The notes below the pieces were generated by a model that did not search any database, was not told where the DNA came from, and saw only the letters and a program-made list of their open reading frames with translations. Position numbers and translations under genes: made by a program. This document shows positions 8,063 to 12,955 of a DNA stretch of 12,955 nt, piece by piece. Each line of letters starts with the position of its first letter. The first letter of the stretch is position 1. This stretch comes from Flammeovirgaceae bacterium (GTDB lineage: Bacteria > Bacteroidota > Bacteroidia > Cytophagales > Cyclobacteriaceae): the NCBI GenBank assembly GCA_003229495.1, contig QIEB01000008.1, forward strand, positions 1-12,955, in the 5' to 3' direction.

Positions 8063-8079
8063 TATGCCATTTTGGCATA
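8063..8079. promoter_or_regulatory. 17-bp palindrome upstream of lon
   Basis: TATGCCA-TTT-TGGCATA has perfect 7-bp arms around a 3-nt centre, 13-29 nt upstream of the lon ATG and within the lon/PorE-like intergenic region. It could be a dimeric repressor operator or, in the lon transcript, a leader hairpin just before the AAAGG ribosome site. It does not resemble the CIRCE heat-shock operator (TTAGCACTC-N9-GAGTGCTAA). No cognate regulator is encoded in the window. Confidence 0.6.
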
Positions 8080-8141
8080 ATTTTTTTAATTTGTCATTCG
8101 TTAATACTTCAGTACCTATTTTGCAAGAGCTATGCCAAAAT
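8069..8141. repeat. Long-range inverted repeat in the lon / PorE-like divergent region
   Basis: ATTTTGGCATA (8069-8079) and TATGCCAAAAT (8131-8141) are perfect 11-bp inverted repeats separated by 51 nt. The left arm overlaps the right half of the 17-bp palindrome, so TATGCCA occurs three times in 79 bp. The rest of 8051-8195 is AT-rich. I found no exact TAnnTTTG element on either strand there, though near matches exist (TATTTTG at 8117-8123 and 8160-8166). Confidence 0.65.
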
Positions 8142-8195
8142 ATAAATATATTTTCTCATTATTTTGGTACCTTGGGTAGAAGGTCGGCGTTATAC

Positions 8196-10172
8196 ATGGT
8201 GTCCAGATTGTTTCTCTTCTCTTTTCTTATGCTGTTCTTTTTGGCATCCAATCAGATAGTGGCACAAAAGCCTGAGAAGAAGAAGTTTCTCAATATTTCC
8301 AAGACTTTACAAAAAAAAGAACCCGAAAACACTTCCATTGGGCATTTCCCTAATTTAAACAAAATAAAATACTACTATAACAAACGTGAATGGGCACGGA
8401 TCCAAAAGTTTGAAAGCAGGCAACAATGGGAAGAGCTCTATAAGGTATTAAAACCATATGTCCAAAATTTTGGAATCGAGAATTTTTACAAGAATACCTT
8501 CCTTCTTTGGAGACTGGCCAAATTGACAGAACTCTACGGTTCCGGGGCAGATGCTATTAGCCTTTACAGTTTGGTGCTTAAGCACCACAGGAAGGACATC
8601 GACATTGAAAAAGTGGAACTCAACTATGACAGTCTGAACCAGAACAAAGTTGATTACTATGTACCACTGGATTATTACTACGAGTTAGTTGAATATCGGA
8701 AGGCAGTTGACACTTTACAACCACCCCGGGGAGTTTTGCTAAACATGGGGGACGCCATAAATTCAGACAAAGCAGACTACGGTCCAACACTAAATCTAAA
8801 CAACAACCTGCTCATCCTTACTTCCAAAAGAAATGAAAAAGTAGTTGCTGCAAAAAAAACCCAAAACGAAGACCTGTTTATCAGCAGGGGATCGAATGGT
8901 TTCTGGTCCCAAGCTGAAGCCTTAGAGGCGATAAATACGGAATTCAATGAAGGATCTGCCTGTATTTCTTCTGACGGCGCAACTTTATATTTTGCCAGAT
9001 GCCATGCACCCGGTTCAATAGGAAGCTGTGATTTATTCGTAGCTGAAATCAAAGAGGACAGTACCTGGGGTAATGTCAGTAATCTGGGAGTAAACGTTAA
9101 CAGTATCTCATGGGACTCTCATCCTACTTTGTCGCACACTGAGGACACCCTATATTTTGCCTCTGACAGAATTGGAGGATTTGGTCTGTCTGACATATAC
9201 TTTACCTACAAGGATAAAAACGGAGCCTGGACTCCGGCACAAAATATTGGTCCACTGGTCAATACCCGGGGCAATGAAGTAAGCCCTTTCTACCATCCCA
9301 GGCATCTGATTCTATATTTTACCAGTAATGGCCAACTGCTGAATTTTGGATCATTCGATATTTATAAGTCGGTCTGGTCAGCTGATCAATGGCAGGAACC
9401 AAAGAATGTGGGGCCATTGGTAAACGGTACAGGCAATGAATTTTATTTTACCATTGACTCCGAATCCAAAAATCTGTACTATGCGTCGTCCACCACGGAA
9501 AACCTTGAAAACCTGGATTTGTTTTCATTTCCTTTACCCATGGGGGCTCAGCCAGAAGCTACCACAAGCTTTTCGGGCAGTCTATTGGATTCATTGACTG
9601 GCCTACCGCTAAGTGGGATTGTTTCGATCATTGACCTTGATTATGGTATTGAAGTAGCGCCTAAATTTTTAAGGCCTGATGGCACCTTCCAATTCGATCT
9701 GATAAATAATAATAACTACCTATTGATCATACAGGGAGACGAATACTTCCGTATAGAAGAGATTTTCTATCTGGATGGAGATACAGAGATCCACAGAACT
9801 GCCCAGCCATTGGCCAGTAAACTAAAATTTGAGTCGGTCGAATTCGAAAATGGGAAGGCCGATATCCTTCCGGAAATGTATGGCGACCTGGATAAGATCA
9901 TTGACTTCCTGCTGGACAACCCGGATTTCAAGGTGAATATTGCCGGACATACCGATTCAGATGGCAGCCCTGAATTCAATTTGGTGTTATCACAGCACCG
10001 CGCTGCCGCTATTAGGGACTATGTCATTCAATTTGGCAATATTGATGAAAACCGGGTTAGAGCAGTAGGGCACGGTAATACCCGCCCCATCGTTGAAGAG
10101 CTTACGGATTCAGACAAAAAACTCAATCGCCGGGTAGAGTTTGAGATTTTCCGGGAAGGATCTGAGCACTAG
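8196..10172 (+). CDS. OmpA-family protein with PD40 propeller and CRD, PorE-like T9SS component
   Basis: A 658-residue envelope protein. MVSRLFLFSF with a hydrophobic run to VAQ (1-24) is a signal peptide without a lipobox Cys. Domains in order are a helical TPR-like region (about 63-171), PD40/WD40-like propeller blades (about 186-444, with motifs such as DGATLYFA, DTLYFASDR, LILYFTSNG and NLYYASS), a carboxypeptidase-regulatory-like domain (about 456-546) and an OmpA C-terminal domain (about 544-653). In the last, Asp587 (GHTD) and Arg602 are 15 residues apart, the spacing of the Asp/Arg pair that binds diaminopimelate in OmpA-type proteins, so it should bind peptidoglycan. This architecture and length match PorE of the Porphyromonas T9SS, and porQ is two genes away. 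Other Bacteroidota OmpA/PD40 proteins share parts of it, so PorE orthology is inferred. The frame is open back to an ATG at 8064, but that start falls in the lon control region and hides the signal peptide. Confidence 0.85.
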   Translation: MVSRLFLFSFLMLFFLASNQIVAQKPEKKKFLNISKTLQKKEPENTSIGHFPNLNKIKYYYNKREWARIQKFESRQQWEELYKVLKPYVQNFGIENFYKNTFLLWRLAKLTELYGSGADAISLYSLVLKHHRKDIDIEKVELNYDSLNQNKVDYYVPLDYYYELVEYRKAVDTLQPPRGVLLNMGDAINSDKADYGPTLNLNNNLLILTSKRNEKVVAAKKTQNEDLFISRGSNGFWSQAEALEAINTEFNEGSACISSDGATLYFARCHAPGSIGSCDLFVAEIKEDSTWGNVSNLGVNVNSISWDSHPTLSHTEDTLYFASDRIGGFGLSDIYFTYKDKNGAWTPAQNIGPLVNTRGNEVSPFYHPRHLILYFTSNGQLLNFGSFDIYKSVWSADQWQEPKNVGPLVNGTGNEFYFTIDSESKNLYYASSTTENLENLDLFSFPLPMGAQPEATTSFSGSLLDSLTGLPLSGIVSIIDLDYGIEVAPKFLRPDGTFQFDLINNNNYLLIIQGDEYFRIEEIFYLDGDTEIHRTAQPLASKLKFESVEFENGKADILPEMYGDLDKIIDFLLDNPDFKVNIAGHTDSDGSPEFNLVLSQHRAAAIRDYVIQFGNIDENRVRAVGHGNTRPIVEELTDSDKKLNRRVEFEIFREGSEH

Positions 10173-11485
10173 TCAAAAATGGCATTCACTATGTCGTTGC
10201 CAATAAGGAATACCATTAATACCAATAAAAACGCCATCCCGAATTTTTGAGCTCCTTCTAAAAACTTATCAGATGGTTTTCTTCCCGATATTATTTCAAA
10301 ACCAAGGAACATTACATGGCCGCCATCGAGGGCTGGAATCGGCAAGAAGTTTAGAAAAGCCAACCACATTGACAACATGCCAGTCAAAAACCAGAAGTTC
10401 CTCCAATCCCAGGTGCCTCCAAAAATTTCTGCTATGCCAATAACACTTTTAACAGATTTTCTTCCAACTTCCCCTCTAATAACTTTACCCAACCCCCGTA
10501 TATTAAATATAGTAACCTGAAAAGCTTCTTTTGTCCCTGTGTTCACCGCTTCCATAAAGGTATACTGAATGCGGTGTTTTTCCATTAAAGAATTTGGAAA
10601 GAAGCCGATGATCCCCTTGTCATTCACCTGAACATTGAGCATCATGGGCTGGCTGTCCCGCTCAATTTTTAGGGTAACCTCCTGACCTTTATTCGCCATT
10701 AAGACCTCACGGAGTGCTTGGAAATAAATTACGTTGTGACCATTTGCTTCCAGGATCTTATCACCAGTCAGCAATCCTGCTTTTGCCGCTGCCGATCTCT
10801 TTGCAACTTTGCCCACATCATATGGCTCAAGAAAGGTGATAAATCCCTTTTCTTTACCCTCCTCATTAAATATTTCAATAAAATTTGCAGGGATTGCAAT
10901 ATCAATCAGCTGTCCATCGCGCTCAACGGTATAGTAACTCGCACTACCCAGCATAACCTCAGCACCGTATAGGTCCCTGAATTTTTCGTAATCCTGCCCG
11001 TTTACTTTAACTACTTTATCACCGGTTTGAAGGCCCAGATCTTTCCCAAGATCAAAAGCATAAATTCCATATTTATTAACCTCATCTTTGGTAACATAAC
11101 TTTCGCCAAAGTGGTAGTTCAGGAATATAAAGATGACGATACCCAGGATCACGTTGATGATAATTCCGCCCATCATCACTACCAGACGCTGCCAGGCGGG
11201 CTTTGAACGGAATTCCCAGGGCTTGGGGTCTTCTTTCATTTTCTCAGTATCCAAGGATTCGTCAATCATACCGGATATTTTTACAAAACCACCCAACGGA
11301 ATTGCCCCTATGGAGTAAATTGTTTCACCATATTTTACCCCAAATATCTTTGGAGGGAAACCAATGCTGTATTGCTCCACCCTCATGCCATAGAACTTTG
11401 CCGCTATTAAGTGACCCAGTTCATGTAACCCTACTAAAATTGACAAGCTCAAAACAATTTGAGCAATCATGATTATCGTTTCCAT
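10169..11485 (-). CDS. rseP: RseP family site-2 zinc metalloprotease (M50)
   Basis: A 438-residue intramembrane metalloprotease. In other bacteria RseP cleaves membrane-bound anti-sigma factors after a first cut and removes signal-peptide remnants. The first membrane helix carries the zinc site HELGH (His21, Glu22, His25). A second hydrophobic segment lies at about 100-122. Two PDZ-like domains follow at about 130-200 and 220-285 (GLQTGDKVVKVNG and GLLTGDKILEANG are their carboxylate-binding regions). The third zinc ligand is Asp387 in PALDGGH, and a last helix precedes the C-terminus. The ATG at 11485 overlaps the dxr stop by one base (TGATG), implying translational coupling; a TTG one codon upstream is also in frame but less likely. 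The stop codon overlaps that of the convergent PorE-like gene. No sigma or anti-sigma gene is nearby, so the substrate is unknown. Confidence 0.95.
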   Translation of the reverse strand: METIIMIAQIVLSLSILVGLHELGHLIAAKFYGMRVEQYSIGFPPKIFGVKYGETIYSIGAIPLGGFVKISGMIDESLDTEKMKEDPKPWEFRSKPAWQRLVVMMGGIIINVILGIVIFIFLNYHFGESYVTKDEVNKYGIYAFDLGKDLGLQTGDKVVKVNGQDYEKFRDLYGAEVMLGSASYYTVERDGQLIDIAIPANFIEIFNEEGKEKGFITFLEPYDVGKVAKRSAAAKAGLLTGDKILEANGHNVIYFQALREVLMANKGQEVTLKIERDSQPMMLNVQVNDKGIIGFFPNSLMEKHRIQYTFMEAVNTGTKEAFQVTIFNIRGLGKVIRGEVGRKSVKSVIGIAEIFGGTWDWRNFWFLTGMLSMWLAFLNFLPIPALDGGHVMFLGFEIISGRKPSDKFLEGAQKFGMAFLLVLMVFLIGNDIVNAIFD

Positions 11486-12708
11486 CAATTAATTATTTCT
11501 AGTGCCTTTATTCTTGTTTCTTTATCAGTCTCCACATAATCTTGATAACATGGGGTTTGTATGTACGGAATTTTTGAAAGACAGGTTTCTACCACATCAG
11601 ACATTTCAAGAAAACCAATACGTTCGTGCAAAAATTTCGATACTGCCACTTCGTTGGCAGCATTTAAAACGCATGGCATGTTTCCTCCTTTTTCCGAAGC
11701 TTCAAAAGCCAGTGCTAAATTACGAAATGTTTTAAGATCCGGTTTTTCAAAAGTTAACTGTGCGCAGTTCGCAAAGTCTAACCTGGGAAATTTAGTTGGT
11801 ATGCGGTTCGGGTAAGACATTGCAAATAATATTGGCAACTTCATGTCTGGTAAACCCATCTGCGCTTTTATTGAGCCATCGGCAAACTGTACCATACTAT
11901 GAATTATCGACTGGGGATGCACTACCACCTCTATCTGGTCCAACCTCAGACCAAACAACCAGGTAGCCTCAATCACCTCAAGTCCCTTATTCATAAGTGT
12001 TGCGGAATCGATAGTGATCTTTGCCCCCATATCCCAATTCGGATGCTTTAATGCTTCCGACTTAGTTACAAACTTTAGAAATTCCCGGTTTTGCCCTCTG
12101 AACGGCCCCCCGGAAGCGGTAAGAACTATCTTCTCTATTGGGTTGTGCCATTCACCCATCAGACATTGGAAAATAGCCGAATGTTCGGAGTCAACAGGAT
12201 AGATGTTCACCCCCTTTTCCTCTGCCAAACCCATAATTAATTGACCGGCTACCACTAATGTCTCTTTATTGGCCAAAGCGATATTCTTCCCGGCTTTTAT
12301 GGCATTAATTGTGGGCAATAGTCCGGAATAACCTACTAAAGCCGTCAGCACAATATCAATACTATCCATAGTTACCACATCTCCCACAGCACCGTCCGTA
12401 TACACCTTGATATCCATAGGATCCAATGCGTCCATCACCTTTTGGTACTGGGACGAGTCCTTAATCACTACCGTATTTGGCTTAAACAACTTACTTTGTT
12501 CTATCAGAAGGTCAGCATTACTTCCCGCGGTCAACACCTCAACCTCAAAATATTCCGGATGAGCAGAGATTACCTCCAAAGCCTGAATGCCAATTGAGCC
12601 TGTAGAACCAAGTATTGCTATATGTTTTTTGCTGTGTGCTATCTGCTTCTCCTTAAATGTTCTTTGCCTGTTTATATGGCAACAAAAACTCAGCGATCTT
12701 GCGGTCAT
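11485..12708 (-). CDS. dxr: 1-deoxy-D-xylulose 5-phosphate reductoisomerase (start uncertain)
   Basis: Dxr makes 2-C-methyl-D-erythritol 4-phosphate from DXP with NADPH, the committed step of the MEP isoprenoid pathway in the cytoplasm. In the 407-residue frame the landmarks are the NADPH loop GSTGSIG (34-40), NKET (147-150), metal-binding Asp173 and Glu175 in VDSEH, ASGGPFR (198-204), Glu244 in MNKGLEVIEA, and HPNWDMG (222-228). The only in-frame standard start is the ATG at 12708, which lies 56 nt inside the upstream GH3-like gene and adds about 22 residues unrelated to the family. Homologues begin a few residues before the KKHIAILG segment. An ATA at 12642, six bases after AAGGAG, would give a 385-residue protein of the usual length. 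The outer boundary is listed because it is the only canonical start, but 12642 is probably the true one. The stop overlaps the rseP start. Confidence 0.93.
   Translation of the reverse strand: MTARSLSFCCHINRQRTFKEKQIAHSKKHIAILGSTGSIGIQALEVISAHPEYFEVEVLTAGSNADLLIEQSKLFKPNTVVIKDSSQYQKVMDALDPMDIKVYTDGAVGDVVTMDSIDIVLTALVGYSGLLPTINAIKAGKNIALANKETLVVAGQLIMGLAEEKGVNIYPVDSEHSAIFQCLMGEWHNPIEKIVLTASGGPFRGQNREFLKFVTKSEALKHPNWDMGAKITIDSATLMNKGLEVIEATWLFGLRLDQIEVVVHPQSIIHSMVQFADGSIKAQMGLPDMKLPILFAMSYPNRIPTKFPRLDFANCAQLTFEKPDLKTFRNLALAFEASEKGGNMPCVLNAANEVAVSKFLHERIGFLEMSDVVETCLSKIPYIQTPCYQDYVETDKETRIKALEIIN
12649..12654 (-). promoter_or_regulatory. Strong Shine-Dalgarno sequence pointing to the dxr start
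   Basis: AAGGAG overlaps the TAA stop of the GH3-like gene and lies six bases before an in-frame ATA (12642-12640). Its spacing is ideal for initiation at that ATA, and it is useless for the ATG at 12708, which is upstream of it. Confidence 0.55.
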
Positions 12709-12955
12709 TGGAAAGTCTGGGCAGCTTGTTTTGCCCCCCCAGTTTCCCCTGTGATTTCATGTAGTCTCGAAATGCGTTAATGTTTAAAGGAATTATTTCC
12801 AAACCCCTTAAAATATTTCCCGTAATAAGATCATCGTAGTAACTATTCAATTTTCGCAACTGCAAATTTAAATCTTTTTCATAGTCAGACAAGTTGTGGG
12901 GTTTATTTGCAAATTCTACATACCATTGGTGCAGCGGCAAACCGGAATCCGGATT
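12653..12955 (-). CDS. GH3 auxin-responsive promoter family protein, C-terminal part (partial)
   Basis: The last 100 codons of a minus-strand gene that enters from beyond 12955. LPLHQWYVEF, the LNSYYDDLI-GNIL segment, and the end block DYMKSQGKLGGQNKLPRLSNDRKIAE are typical of the C-terminal domain of GH3-like proteins found in many Bacteroidota, usually about 500 residues long. Plant GH3 enzymes are acyl-adenylating amido synthetases; the substrate of the bacterial proteins is not established. The TTG at 12940 is an internal Leu codon, since the frame stays open to the window edge. The stop (12655-12653) overlaps the Shine-Dalgarno sequence of dxr, so the two genes are probably cotranscribed with rseP. 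Confidence 0.85.
   Translation of the reverse strand, partial: NPDSGLPLHQWYVEFANKPHNLSDYEKDLNLQLRKLNSYYDDLITGNILRGLEIIPLNINAFRDYMKSQGKLGGQNKLPRLSNDRKIAEFLLPYKQAKNI

Noticed and set aside
8064..8195. Upstream ATG extension of the PorE-like gene by 44 residues
   Set aside because: It starts inside the palindrome in the lon/PorE-like intergenic region, has no similarity I recognise, and would place the clear signal peptide at residue 45 onward.
8051..8195. CIRCE-type heat-shock operator upstream of lon
   Set aside because: The palindrome TATGCCA-TTT-TGGCATA does not match CIRCE in sequence or spacing.
11486..11488. TTG start of rseP
   Set aside because: The ATG directly after it overlaps the dxr stop as TGATG, a common coupled arrangement.

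Overview
The window looks like chromosomal DNA of a member of the Bacteroidota, probably a Cytophagales-type marine or soil bacterium. The phylum call rests on a PorQ-type component of the type IX secretion system (T9SS), a PorE-like OmpA/PD40 protein, a GH3-type protein of the kind common in Bacteroidota, a DUF3179 lipoprotein, and one TAnnTTTG promoter element. I see no rRNA, tRNA, CRISPR array, insertion sequence or prophage. The genes are mostly conserved, and the less ordinary features are in the junctions between them.

Layout. Positions 1-245 (+) are the biotin-carrier end of pyruvate carboxylase. It runs into an octamer tandem array (233-316) that supplies its stop codon. A DUF3179 lipoprotein gene (358-1227, -) is divergent from a secreted subtilisin-family protease (1407-3029, +). 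A second, heptamer tandem array (3081-3119) lies in the next convergent junction and holds the hslU stop codon. A tight minus-strand operon follows, read lon > porQ > hslU (8050 down to 3117) with gaps of 8 and 3 nt. A 145-nt divergent region with shared inverted repeats (8051-8195) separates lon from the PorE-like gene (8196-10172, +). The PorE-like gene converges on rseP, and their stop codons share one CTAG. The last minus-strand unit reads GH3-like (partial, runs off the window) > dxr > rseP; dxr and rseP are joined by a TGATG stop/start overlap.

How the genes fit together. PorQ and the PorE-like protein are both likely envelope parts of the T9SS and sit on either side of lon. Lon and HslU are cytoplasmic ATP-dependent protease components, RseP is an intramembrane protease, and the S8 enzyme is exported, so the window is rich in protein quality control. 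Dxr belongs to the MEP isoprenoid pathway, and pyruvate carboxylase replenishes oxaloacetate.

The least conventional signals are four. Two short tandem arrays with a common TTAGT/ACTAA core close every reading frame on both strands at convergent gene ends. dxr appears to lack a standard start codon at the expected place and has ATA behind a good Shine-Dalgarno sequence. The lon/PorE-like intergenic region has repeats that could pair in two mutually exclusive ways. The DUF3179 protein has lost half of a Cys-pair motif. I do not see a complete novel system.
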